64,000 nt of DNA from Saliphagus infecundisoli (GTDB lineage Archaea; Halobacteriota; Halobacteria; Halobacteriales; Natrialbaceae): NCBI RefSeq assembly GCF_020177375.1, contig NZ_JAIWHV010000016.1, forward strand, positions 1 to 64,000. The letters run 5' to 3'. Below the pieces are notes generated by a model, which did no database searches, was not told the DNA's origin, and saw only the letters and a program-made list of their open reading frames with translations. Shown piece by piece: positions 1 through 8,432 of this stretch (its first letter is position 1; every line of letters starts with the position of its first letter). A program made the position numbers and the translations under genes.

Positions 1-2
1 GC

Positions 3-1004
<1,002 letters not shown>

Positions 1005-1091
1005 GAGAAAGTCGCTCGCGTGGTGGTTCGGCATGAGCCGAGACCCCCAACGTGAGGATTCCCGCGCCTGTAGGCGCGGTGAGGATGTCAA
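1005..1091 (+). mobile_element. Right end of the TnpB element with terminal hairpin
   Basis: The non-coding end directly after the tnpB stop. It holds a perfect 7-bp stem (CCGCGCC, loop TGTA, GGCGCGG) at 1062-1079 followed by GAGGATGTCAA, the layout of haloarchaeal IS200/IS605 right ends. In this family the 3' part of the transcript serves as guide RNA (omegaRNA). The exact last base is estimated from where the downstream coding sequence resembles host protein, so the boundary may be off by several bases. Confidence 0.65.
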
Positions 1092-2085
1092 TTCCAGCGA
1101 CATCGGTAAAGATCCGAGCCGTATCGACGACGAACAGCCCGACGACGAGACGGTCGCCGACGCACTGGGCTTCGAGCTCACCGACAGCGATGAACAGCCC
1201 GATTCGACCGCGCACGCGGTGAACGGAGATGTAGCCAGTTCAGCCATGAGCATGGATTCGGAGAGTCTGGACGGTGGCCCCGAGAGCGATGGAATCGACG
1301 AGATCAACGAGATCGACGATCTGACTGATCTCATCGGCGTCGTTCGCTCCCAACAGGAGCTGATCGCCCGCCTCGGAACTCGGGTTGCCTCCCAACAGGA
1401 AACGATCGACGAGCTCACTGACGACATGGAGGAGGTTACTGATGACGTCGAAGCGGTCACCGACGAGGTTGACGACCTCGAGGAGCGCGTCGACGACGTC
1501 GAGGAGACGGCCGATCAGTCCGTCGCCACCAGCAAGGAGATCGCCGCCACCGTCAACGGCGCCCTGGAAGAACGCGACACAGACACCGACGAGACCGAGG
1601 GCGACTCAAAGAGTACCGACACCGCTGGGCCAGGCGAAGCATCGTCGCCAATGGACTTCTTCCTCAACTGCCAGCAGTACCACGTCAACCAGAGTCTCTC
1701 CGCGAATCGTGCTAGAGCCGTCGAGATCGTCCGCAGACGCGCAGAGTTCGCCAAACGCCGGAACGGCGACGGACGGCTCTTCTTCGATTCTGCGGCCCTC
1801 AAGGAAGCGCTGTTGGCGATCATGGGCGAACAGCCCCATCGCGAGACCCGACAGCGGGTCTGGAGATACATTCGCGAGATGGGCGGGCCCGATATCACCG
1901 AGAAACAGTCGATGGTCGATCCGACTAACCAGCAATCGAAGAAGGTCGTCCTCGAGATCGACGATGACGCCGATGACCGCTTCGACGAGGGACGATACGT
2001 CGGGCTAAACCTACTCGCCGATATGAACAGCCGCGACGTGGCTCAGGGCGGCGTCACACCTGTTGTGACCGGGGTGAACGCCTAA
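1033..2085 (+). CDS. Acidic coiled-coil protein of unknown function, 5' end replaced by IS sequence
   Basis: I do not recognise this family. From about residue 20 the protein is strongly acidic, with a heptad-like coiled coil near residues 100-160 (repeated DDxEEVTDDV-type units), an acidic linker, and a compact C-terminal domain from about residue 207 (MDFFLNCQQYHVNQS) with many basic residues. The start codon and first 19 or so codons lie in the right end of the TnpB element, so the original 5' end has been lost and the present start is either chimeric or non-functional. The C-terminal part is duplicated at 10487-11086, where it is frameshifted. The stop is followed by a structured tail shared by three loci. 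Confidence 0.55.
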   Translation: MSRDPQREDSRACRRGEDVNSSDIGKDPSRIDDEQPDDETVADALGFELTDSDEQPDSTAHAVNGDVASSAMSMDSESLDGGPESDGIDEINEIDDLTDLIGVVRSQQELIARLGTRVASQQETIDELTDDMEEVTDDVEAVTDEVDDLEERVDDVEETADQSVATSKEIAATVNGALEERDTDTDETEGDSKSTDTAGPGEASSPMDFFLNCQQYHVNQSLSANRARAVEIVRRRAEFAKRRNGDGRLFFDSAALKEALLAIMGEQPHRETRQRVWRYIREMGGPDITEKQSMVDPTNQQSKKVVLEIDDDADDRFDEGRYVGLNLLADMNSRDVAQGGVTPVVTGVNA

Positions 2086-2366
2086 GGGAGGCTCAGAACG
2101 GATCCCAGAGGAGGAACTCCTCAGGATCCACCCGAACCCACGAATCGATCCATCCCAGACCACACGGGAATGCCCCATGCAGTAGCAACAGCTAGGGAGG
2201 AGCGGCCTTTTGTTCAGAGGGAGCGGAAGAGTGAGTAACACTCTGGAGCGACTGGGACTCGCACCCCCGTCACAACGCCTGTGACGATCGTGACGGTCTG
2301 GAGAGCCTCACCTCTTTGCCTTGTGCAACACTTCCGCGATCACCCATCGTCGCTGTTGCACAAGGC
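1491..2366 (+). repeat. Repeated cassette, copy A (gene 3' part, structured tail, terminal hairpin)
   Basis: About 830 bases here (1491-2329) match 10487-11330 closely at a constant offset near 9 kb; the last 230 bases (2096-2326) also match 13914-14144. The tail contains GTCACA-N5-TGTGAC palindromes at 2053-2069 and 2269-2285, a GAGGAG-GAA-CTCCTC hairpin near 2110 inside a larger GGATCC-flanked inverted repeat, AGAGTG-AGTAA-CACTCT at 2228-2244, and the CCTTGTGCAAC hairpin at the end. Copies A and B stop resembling each other exactly at the left arm of that hairpin. The tail between 2086 and 2317 has no convincing gene. Confidence 0.75.
2318..2366. repeat. Variable-loop hairpin, copy 1
   Basis: Inverted repeat with arms GCCTTGTGCAAC (2318-2329) and GTTGCACAAGGC (2355-2366) and a 25-base loop. 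The arms recur at four other intergenic places with unrelated loops of 24-26 bases. This copy closes the repeated cassette. It could be a recombination site, a bidirectional terminator or an RNA-processing hairpin; the sequence alone does not decide. Confidence 0.8.
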
Positions 2367-2492
2367 ACGCTGTCACTCCTCATCGGCGGCCCACTCTAAA
2401 CACCCGTCGCGGTCAGCTACGGCAACACCTAGAGATCTGCACGAGAGTCGTCGTACCGTTCACATCTGACTCAATCTGAGGCAACCACTCGA
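2367..2492. other. Intergenic sequence, nothing recognised
   Basis: Short spacer between the cassette end and the convergent DUF7509-like gene. I see no gene, tRNA or clear repeat in it. Confidence 0.5.
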
Positions 2493-3179
2493 TCACTCGC
2501 TATTATCATTCCGTTCGAACCCGTCATCAATCGGGAAGTCGCCTCGACGCTCCGAACGAATAACGCCGGCGAGAAACCGTGCGAGCTGATCGTGAAGCTC
2601 GGATCGTGTCCCATACTCAGTGAGTGCGACCTCGTACTCGAAGGGCACTGCATCAAGGGTTGCACTCGAGACGCTGTGCTCGCGGAAGACATGGAATCGC
2701 TGTGGTGGCTTCCTTGGCGTGCCTTCGGCATGACCGAGATCAAATCCTGAGAGCACAGCACCGATCTCGATATCAACGCCGTCACGAACGCCCGCTTTGG
2801 GAAGAACGAACACAACAGCGTTGCTCGCCCCAGCGTAGGCTTTCGACTGGCTGATAACGTTCATCCGCTCCTGGTCTGTTTCAGTCGGGACAGTCTCTGT
2901 CGGGATATCGGCATCGACGGCGAGAAACGCGTTCACACCAATATCGGTCCGCATCCACTCAACGATCTCCCGAAGATCATCGATAAGGTCGGTATCGGGA
3001 TCACCAAACGCACCTAACTCGGCGTCAGTGTCGTCGATATCGACCTCCTCCTGCAGAACATAGTCGAGGCTGAACATCGTATACGGGCCCATCACATACA
3101 CCAGAAACTCGCTATGCGCGGTCGGCTCCAGACGCTCAAGAAGCACTTCCCGCATCGTCCTCCCAGCGTACGTTCGCAT
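2493..3179 (-). CDS. DUF7509-like protein with nucleoside-deoxyribosyltransferase-like features
   Basis: A 228-residue haloarchaeal protein resembling what I recall as DUF7509. After an N-terminal helix it has FLVYVMGPYTMF, then a helix, GVNAFLAVDADIP, and a segment KAYAGASNAVVFVLPK followed by a Gly-Val-Asp-Ile-Glu-Ile-Gly stretch. This order (MGP strand, second strand, helix with a conserved Glu) resembles the Rossmann-like fold of nucleoside 2-deoxyribosyltransferases and SLOG/TIR-type nucleotide-binding domains; that link is inference. The start at 3179 was chosen because TTATAA at 3204-3209 lies about 27 bases upstream, fitting a leaderless mRNA. It is divergent from the regulator at 3299, and a truncated paralogue lies at 14870. 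Confidence 0.7.
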   Translation of the reverse strand: MRTYAGRTMREVLLERLEPTAHSEFLVYVMGPYTMFSLDYVLQEEVDIDDTDAELGAFGDPDTDLIDDLREIVEWMRTDIGVNAFLAVDADIPTETVPTETDQERMNVISQSKAYAGASNAVVFVLPKAGVRDGVDIEIGAVLSGFDLGHAEGTPRKPPQRFHVFREHSVSSATLDAVPFEYEVALTEYGTRSELHDQLARFLAGVIRSERRGDFPIDDGFERNDNSE

Positions 3180-3202
3180 TGGAAGAGAGTGATTCCGCTC
3201 AG

Positions 3203-3210
3203 ATTATAAA
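3203..3210 (-). promoter_or_regulatory. TATA-like element for the DUF7509-like gene
   Basis: ATTATAAA on the plus strand reads TTTATAAT toward the gene. Its centre lies about 27 bases before the ATG at 3179, the usual distance for a leaderless haloarchaeal transcript. Confidence 0.5.
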
Positions 3211-3248
3211 CGCACCTGTTCAGCGACATACCTCTACGTCCGATTCAA

Positions 3249-3266
3249 GGTTAACAGCCGTTAACC
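3249..3266. promoter_or_regulatory. Palindromic operator candidate between divergent genes
   Basis: Perfect inverted repeat GGTTAAC-AGCC-GTTAACC. It sits just upstream of the TATA-like GATATA (3268-3273) of the regulator gene at 3299, where a bound dimer would block TFB/TBP. The likely ligand is the winged-helix protein encoded beside it. This rests on position and symmetry only. Confidence 0.55.
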
Positions 3267-3298
3267 TGATATAGGGCGACGGTCTATTAGTACCCAAG

Positions 3299-3715
3299 AT
3301 GTCAGACAGTCCCTCCACACGGCGCTCGAATACGACCGACAACACCGACGGAGAGATGATGTCCGTACTCGCAGCCGACCTACTCGACGACAGCAATATC
3401 CTCGGCCTCAGAGAGTACCTGGAGTTATTCGAGGAGATTGCCGAGCCCACCCGGTTCGCGATGTGCTATATGCTCCAGACGAACGGGACGATGAGCGCAT
3501 CGGAACTGGGCGACGCTCTCGGCCGAACTGAGAACGGCCTGCACTATCATCTGGATCGGTTACAGGATGCTGGACTCGTCGAAAACCGAAAGCGGTCGAA
3601 GCCGAACGCAGACGGACTTTACTCATATTATGAGCTATCGGGTCTTGGCTCCGACCTCACTGATGCCGCGATCGACTTCATCCAACAAGAGAAACGGGCA
3701 CTCGACGAATACTGA
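3299..3715 (+). CDS. ArsR-like winged-helix regulator
   Basis: 138 residues. After a Ser/Thr/Asp-rich N-terminus it has LREYLELFEEIAEPTRFAM, then a helix-turn-helix (MSASELGDALGRTENGLHYH) and a wing (GLVENRKRSKPNADGLYSYY), the arrangement of archaeal ArsR-type regulators. The ATG lies 27 bases after GATATA, so the mRNA is probably leaderless. It is divergent from the DUF7509-like gene, with a palindrome in its promoter that suggests autoregulation. A related regulator at 14308-14754 is paired with a broken DUF7509-like gene, so the pair seems to travel as a unit. Confidence 0.8.
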   Translation: MSDSPSTRRSNTTDNTDGEMMSVLAADLLDDSNILGLREYLELFEEIAEPTRFAMCYMLQTNGTMSASELGDALGRTENGLHYHLDRLQDAGLVENRKRSKPNADGLYSYYELSGLGSDLTDAAIDFIQQEKRALDEY

Positions 3716-3865
3716 CTTCGGCACGAAGAAAGAGGCGGACTGTCGCTCATCGAGAAACGCTGCCTCGTCGATGTCGTCGCGCTCGAACCATGTCTCATTG
3801 CTGGCTGTAAACGACAACGAGTCTGCTTCTATCCGTTCTGTGCACAAGGCAGCACTCGATATCAA
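3716..3865 (-). pseudogene. Fragment of a family 2 glycosyltransferase gene
   Basis: The 44 bases at 3745-3788 are identical to 12956-12999 inside the glycosyltransferase gene, and on the minus strand both read FERDDIDEAAFLDE. The resemblance stops on either side, so this is a short relic, not a gene. It shows that the 3.7 kb and 12-14 kb patches exchanged or duplicated sequence, as the nearby DUF7509/regulator pairs and cassette copies also show. Confidence 0.6.
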
Positions 3866-4040
3866 ACAACGATTCCAGCATTCTGTCCGCCACTTGCAAG
3901 AGTCCGCTGTAGAAGAGAAGGGAGGTTCAGTGACGGTCTCGGCTACTCCCCGTCATCGTACCGATCCCTCCGCGGGTCAGTCAGTGGGCTACGCGAGTGA
4001 ACGCCCGTTGCGCGGAACGACTGACAGGTGTTCCCCGCGA

Positions 4041-4988
4041 TCACTTGTCACCACCCGAACGACCGCGGTTACCTCGGCCTGGCTTATCGTGGTGTGATTT
4101 CGTCAGTGCAAAGGTCGCCATGTTTGGGTAGTCGGCGATCAGCCCATCGACACCCAGTTCAAGGGGCTCGCTGGCTTCCCGCCAGCTGTCGATCGTCCAG
4201 ACGTTGACGTCTCGCCCTTCGCCATGGGCAGTCTCGACAAGGTCACGGTCAAGGGCACCAGTCGAGACGTTCACCGCTTCGGCGTCGAGTTCGCGTGCGA
4301 TTTGAAGATTCTCGTCGACGTTGCCGCCGAAGATAGGCGCGACGGCGACACTCGAGTCGACCTCACGCACAGCGCGAATCGCGTCAGGATCGAACGAGGA
4401 CGCGTAATAGTCGCCAGGGTAGCTGGATGCAATGTTGAGTGTTCGTTCGGCGAATTCCCTCCACGAAAGCGGACCCGACTCCTTGAATTCGAGGTTCATC
4501 ATCACCGGCGGCCGGACCGCTTCGAGGGTCTCCTCGAGAGTCGGAATCGTCTCGCCAGACGAGAGCACTTCGGCCTCAAGAACCGTTTCAGCCGGCGTCT
4601 CGCCGACGAGTCCCGATTTGTCGGTAAGGTCGTCCAGCGCCGCGTCGTGGAAGACGACGATCTCCCCATCACTTGTTGCGACGAGATCGATCTCAATCCG
4701 ATCCGCTTTGAGCCGGGTCGAACCGGCGACGGCAGCGACCGTGTTCTGTGGAAAAACGTCTCGGTACCCACGGTGGGCGGTGATTCGGACGCCTTCATTG
4801 CGGTCCCAACCCCAGCCGTCCGCTTCGTCTCTGTCTTCTTCATCTTCCCTATGGTCGTCTTTCCAGTCCGGCCATGCGGTGCCAGTACCACTGAGGCCGA
4901 CAACACCGAGTGCTGCACCGCCTGCTTTGACGAGGTTTCTTCGCGATACGACATTCCTGATGCCCTGATTTTCTGAAGACATCATCAC
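4041..4988 (-). CDS. Exported glycerophosphodiester phosphodiesterase
   Basis: 315 residues. Hydrolyses glycerophosphodiesters to glycerol 3-phosphate and an alcohol. The N-terminus has a twin-arginine signal (SRRNLV near residue 16, then a hydrophobic Ala/Gly stretch) and an Asp/Glu-rich linker, so it acts outside the membrane. The GDPD domain shows His72-Arg-Gly in AHRGY, PQNT, the metal ligands Glu99 and Asp101 in EIDL, and His114 in FHD. The C-terminus is short and basic. It is divergent from the PhnD/C/E/E transporter genes and a HAD phosphatase, so the group probably frees and imports organic phosphate. A plus-strand TAAATTTTTA at 5011 reads as a TATA box toward this gene. Confidence 0.92.
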   Translation of the reverse strand: MMMSSENQGIRNVVSRRNLVKAGGAALGVVGLSGTGTAWPDWKDDHREDEEDRDEADGWGWDRNEGVRITAHRGYRDVFPQNTVAAVAGSTRLKADRIEIDLVATSDGEIVVFHDAALDDLTDKSGLVGETPAETVLEAEVLSSGETIPTLEETLEAVRPPVMMNLEFKESGPLSWREFAERTLNIASSYPGDYYASSFDPDAIRAVREVDSSVAVAPIFGGNVDENLQIARELDAEAVNVSTGALDRDLVETAHGEGRDVNVWTIDSWREASEPLELGVDGLIADYPNMATFALTKSHHDKPGRGNRGRSGGDK

Positions 4989-4999
4989 GCTCGAAGAAG

Positions 5000-5376
5000 A
5001 CTGGTAAGATAAATTTTTATGATTTTTGTAATACTTTTATGAAAGTCTATTTAGAACCTGTGGGAGATATTGTGAACTATTCCATCCTCTGTAGATCCAT
5101 GCGATAACAGGGGGAGGGTTCAGTCGAGAGACCTACGAGACGACTGAATCTTCTGTCGGCGGACTCAGGATATTATGGCATTTGTTCTTGTGGAGTTCGT
5201 GGCTGTCCTGGCTTTCTCATGGGTCACATGTGCGGTAACGGCACCTATCCGATGTATACCGAGCGACCATTGGTTTTCTTGATATCGTTGTGGATAGAGT
5301 AAAAGAATGGTAATTTAATAGCTTCTGAGAAAGCTGATCCGAAGAATTAAGACACCCCCACTATTGATCATTAGAT
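5000..5376. other. Divergent promoter region with a stem-loop
   Basis: About 380 bases between the phosphodiesterase and phnD. It is AT-rich near both ends, as expected for two promoters. A stem with arms near GGTTCAGTCG (5117-5126) and CGACTGAATC (5141-5150), 9 of 10 pairs, lies in the middle. No open frame here looks real. A phosphate-responsive operator would be expected, but I cannot identify one. Confidence 0.45.
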
Positions 5377-6714
5377 ATGCGTAATATAGATAGACGAACG
5401 TTCGTTAGTGGAGTAGGTGCCACTGCAATTAGTGGGATAGCTGGTTGTATCGGTAATGGGAACGGGAACGGCAATGGTGGCAACGGGAACGGAAACGGCA
5501 ACGGTAACGGAAACGGCAATGGGAACGGGAACGGCAACGGTAACGGAAACGGCAATGGGAACGGGAACGGCAACGGTAACGGAAACGGCAATGAGAACGG
5601 GAACGATACCGACAGTGGAAATGGCGGTAACGGAAACGGCAACGGTAACGATACTGATAGTGGCAATGGCAACGGTGGGGCCGCTGATCACACGGATCCC
5701 TCAACATATCCTGAATTCGATCCGTCGAGCCCCGAGTTCCCACAATTGACCAGTACGCTGATGGAGGCTGGCTATGAGACAGGCTCGATGACCGACCTCG
5801 AGCGGATGCGCGAAGACCAGCGGGACGAACCGCGCTACGGTGACCCGGTCGCCGAAACGCCAGACAGCGAGGGTGAGCTTATCAATCCGGACACGCTCCA
5901 GTTTTCGCTAGTCCCGACCGAGGACCCGACAGTATACGAGAACACGCTTGAACCACTACTCACGAACATTGAGGAGGAAACCGGCAAATCGGTCGAGTAT
6001 GCGACGTTGGACTCGTATGCAGCTCAGGTCGAAGCGATGCGCTCCGAACGACTTCACATGGCCGGCTTCTCGACAGGTACCGTCCCCTACGCGGTCAATA
6101 TCGCCAACGCCGTCCCCTTCTCAGTACAAGTCGACGGGAGCGGCGATGAAGGGTCATTTGGTTATCGGCTATGGCTGATCACGCAGGTCGACAACGAGGA
6201 ACTGGGTTCCCTCGAGGACTTCCAGGGTGATCCGATGCAGAACGTCGCCCACGCCGACCCGACGTCGAACTCCGGCAACCTCGCGCCGCGAGCGCTGTTC
6301 GCTAACGAGGGCGTCGTCCCGGAGGAGGACTACGAAGTGAGTTATTCGGGCGGCCACCAGCAGAGTTCGCTGGGCGTCGCCAATGGGGATTACGAGGCGG
6401 CCCCGGTCTGCTCGACCTGTTATGCCCGGGTCGCGCGGGACGATCAGCTCGATCCGGAGGGAATCAAGGTCCTCTGGGCCTCGGAACCGTTCCCAACAAC
6501 GGCGTTCTCCTACGTCAGCACGCTTCACCCCGATATTCAAGAGGGCGTCCGAGCGGCCTTCCTAGATTACGACTACCAGGATACGGCTATTGCCGAGGAG
6601 TTCGAGGGCCGTGGCACCTGGGTGGAGATCGACTACGCGACCGTCTGGGACATCATCCTCCAGACTCATGAAAATCAAAGCATCGAGTACGAGACCGGAA
6701 ACATGGGCGAATAA
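5377..6714 (+). CDS. phnD: Phosphate/phosphonate ABC transporter substrate-binding lipoprotein
   Basis: 445 residues. Binds phosphonate, phosphite or an organophosphate at the cell surface and delivers it to PhnE. The N-terminus has a twin-arginine motif (DRRTFV) and a lipobox ending at Cys24 (GIAGC). An unusual Gly-Asn linker of about 75 residues follows (about 26-103), coded by a hexanucleotide repeat. The binding domain begins near residue 135 with PDTLQFSLVPTEDPTVYEN, and later has a segment typical of PhnD proteins (HADPTSNSGNLAPRALF). It starts a run of four genes in order D, C, E, E. The true ligand cannot be told from sequence. Confidence 0.9.
   Translation: MRNIDRRTFVSGVGATAISGIAGCIGNGNGNGNGGNGNGNGNGNGNGNGNGNGNGNGNGNGNGNGNGNGNGNENGNDTDSGNGGNGNGNGNDTDSGNGNGGAADHTDPSTYPEFDPSSPEFPQLTSTLMEAGYETGSMTDLERMREDQRDEPRYGDPVAETPDSEGELINPDTLQFSLVPTEDPTVYENTLEPLLTNIEEETGKSVEYATLDSYAAQVEAMRSERLHMAGFSTGTVPYAVNIANAVPFSVQVDGSGDEGSFGYRLWLITQVDNEELGSLEDFQGDPMQNVAHADPTSNSGNLAPRALFANEGVVPEEDYEVSYSGGHQQSSLGVANGDYEAAPVCSTCYARVARDDQLDPEGIKVLWASEPFPTTAFSYVSTLHPDIQEGVRAAFLDYDYQDTAIAEEFEGRGTWVEIDYATVWDIILQTHENQSIEYETGNMGE
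5453..5684 (+). repeat. GGNAAC hexanucleotide repeat coding a Gly-Asn linker
   Basis: Tandem hexamers of the type GGNAAC, with third-position variation, interrupted twice by GATACCGACAGTGG-like units (Asp-Thr-Asp-Ser-Gly). They encode a flexible, neutral linker between the lipid anchor and the binding domain of PhnD. In-frame repeat gain or loss would change tether length without breaking the gene. Confidence 0.9.
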
Positions 6715-6787
6715 CCTAGAGTCACACCCATTCAACGGAGGCGGCTTTCCCTAAGACAACGAAAACACACTGATAATTTACTAGCAC

Positions 6788-7621
6788 ATGCTTTCAGTAA
6801 CTGACCTGCAGAAGACCTATCCGTCGGGTGACGAGGCGCTCAAGGGCGTTTCCATCGACGTCACCGGCAGCGAGACCGTGGCGATGATCGGCCCCAGCGG
6901 CGCCGGTAAGAGCACGTTCATCCGGTGTGTGAACCGTCTCACCGAACCCAGCGGCGGCAGCGTCGAACTTGACGGCGTTGAGGTGACCGCTCTCAGTAGC
7001 GATGACCTGAGAGAAGCGCGCCGCGACATGGGAATGATCTTTCAGGAGTACAACCTCGTCGAACGGCTCACCGTCATGGAGAACGTCCTTTCCGGCCGAC
7101 TGGGCTACGTGAGCACGTGGCAGGCCTTTCGGCGGAACTTCCCGCCCGAGGACGTCGAACGGGCGTACGAGGTCTTGGATCGGGTCGGTTTAGCGGACCA
7201 CGAGAACAACCGAGCGGACGAGCTTTCGGGTGGCCAGCGCCAGCGCGTCGGCATCGCACGGGCGATCCTCCAACGGCCGAAGATTCTACTGGTCGACGAG
7301 CCAACCAGCAGCCTGGATCCGGAAACCTCGAAGGCCGTGATGGACCTCCTGACGGAGATCGCCGCCGAGGACGACATCCCCGTGTTGATCAACATCCACG
7401 AGGTCGACCTCGCCCAAGAGTACGCCGAGCGGATCGTGGGGCTCCGGGACGGCGAACTCGTCTTCGAGGGGACGCCGGACGATCTCGACGAGACGGCGAA
7501 GGGGCAGATCTATCGTGGTGAGGAGATCCCCGACGTCACGACCGGCGCCCAACAGTCGGCGACGACCGATGGTGATGCCACCGAAGGCGCGACGGAAGAA
7601 GGCGAAATCAGGCGAGGCTAG
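6788..7621 (+). CDS. phnC: Phosphonate-type ABC transporter ATP-binding protein
   Basis: 277 residues. Powers import through the two PhnE permeases. Walker [10 protein letters not shown] is at 35-43, the Q-loop at [10 protein letters not shown], the signature [10 protein letters not shown] at 146-155, Walker B LLVDEP at 167-172, and a switch His in NIHEVD. The family-typical GRLGYVSTW segment after the Q-loop supports PhnC rather than another importer. The C-terminus carries about 25 acidic residues beyond the usual end. phnE begins one base after the stop, so the two are co-transcribed. Confidence 0.93.
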   Translation: MLSVTDLQKTYPSGDEALKGVSIDVTGSETVAMIGPSGAGKSTFIRCVNRLTEPSGGSVELDGVEVTALSSDDLREARRDMGMIFQEYNLVERLTVMENVLSGRLGYVSTWQAFRRNFPPEDVERAYEVLDRVGLADHENNRADELSGGQRQRVGIARAILQRPKILLVDEPTSSLDPETSKAVMDLLTEIAAEDDIPVLINIHEVDLAQEYAERIVGLRDGELVFEGTPDDLDETAKGQIYRGEEIPDVTTGAQQSATTDGDATEGATEEGEIRRG

Positions 7622-7622
7622 C

Positions 7623-8432
7623 ATGGCGACGGAACAAACCGAACGACGTGAATGGACCCGCCCGACGGCGTTTTACAACCACTACGTCAAGTGGACAGTC
7701 TATCTCGTCATCACCGTCTTCCTGTTGTGGAGCGCCTGGAACATGCGGATCTCTTTGGATCGCATGCTCCAGGGGTGGGATGCCGCCGTGGAACTGCTCG
7801 TTGGTATGTTCCCGCCGGAGTTCACGCCGTTCAAAACGGATCTCCTGATCGAGGGGATGGTCGAGTCCCTTGCGATGTCGGTGATCGCGACTATCGTCGG
7901 CGTGATCATTTCGATCCCAATCGCGTTCATGGCTGCGGAGAACATCGCACCGCGACCGATCTACTGGCTCGGCCGCGGGATCATCACGGTTTCGCGGGCG
8001 TTTCACGAGCTGATCGTTGCAATCATCTTAGTCAAGGCAGTCGGGATCGGTCCGCTGGCCGGCGTTCTCGCGCTGTCCTATAAGACAATCGGGTTCTTCG
8101 CGAAGCTACTCGCCGAGGAGATTGAGGACATCGACACCGGCCAGATGGAAGCGACAGAGGCCACCGGTGCGAACAGCATCCAGACGTTGCTGTTCGGCGT
8201 CGTGCCACAGGTCATGCCCAGGATCGTCGGCCTGACGATCTACCGGTGGGACATCAACATCCGCCACAGTACGATCGTCGGCATCGTCGGTGCCGGCGGG
8301 ATCGGTGCGACGCTGTTGAACGCCTTCGACCAGTACGACTACGACTTCTTCATGACGATCATCCTCGCCATCATCGCGGTGGTTATGATCGGTGAACTGG
8401 TTAGCACCTACGTTCGGGGGCGGATCCAATGA
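7623..8432 (+). CDS. phnE: Phosphonate-type ABC transporter permease (first copy)
   Basis: The start at 7623 (MATEQTERREW) was preferred over the longer frame because it sits one base after phnC and gives a normal PhnE length of 269 residues. One membrane helix near the N-terminus is followed by the permease domain (VESLAMSVIATIVGVIISIP), the EAA-type coupling segment (GQMEATEATGANSIQTLLFG) and the conserved IYRWDINIRHSTIVG. The last four bases overlap the start of the second permease gene, which suggests the two subunits form a heterodimer. Confidence 0.92.
   Translation: MATEQTERREWTRPTAFYNHYVKWTVYLVITVFLLWSAWNMRISLDRMLQGWDAAVELLVGMFPPEFTPFKTDLLIEGMVESLAMSVIATIVGVIISIPIAFMAAENIAPRPIYWLGRGIITVSRAFHELIVAIILVKAVGIGPLAGVLALSYKTIGFFAKLLAEEIEDIDTGQMEATEATGANSIQTLLFGVVPQVMPRIVGLTIYRWDINIRHSTIVGIVGAGGIGATLLNAFDQYDYDFFMTIILAIIAVVMIGELVSTYVRGRIQ

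Noticed and set aside
2318-2366. CRISPR-like reading of the CCTTGTGCAAC hairpins (arms as repeats, loop as spacer)
   Set aside because: The arms are inverted, not direct, each site has one loop only, and no cas gene is in the window.
3838-3856. GTGCACAAGGCAG as a sixth hairpin copy
   Set aside because: Only part of the right arm matches and there is no left arm within 40 bases.
4224-4976. 250-codon plus-strand frame opposite the phosphodiesterase gene
   Set aside because: It has no homology I recognise and is basic; the minus-strand protein has all GDPD motifs.
5361-5749. Open frames on both strands across the Gly-Asn repeat (Pro-Leu, Arg-His or Thr-Ala runs)
   Set aside because: They are the same hexamer repeat read in other frames; only the PhnD frame has a signal peptide and a binding domain.
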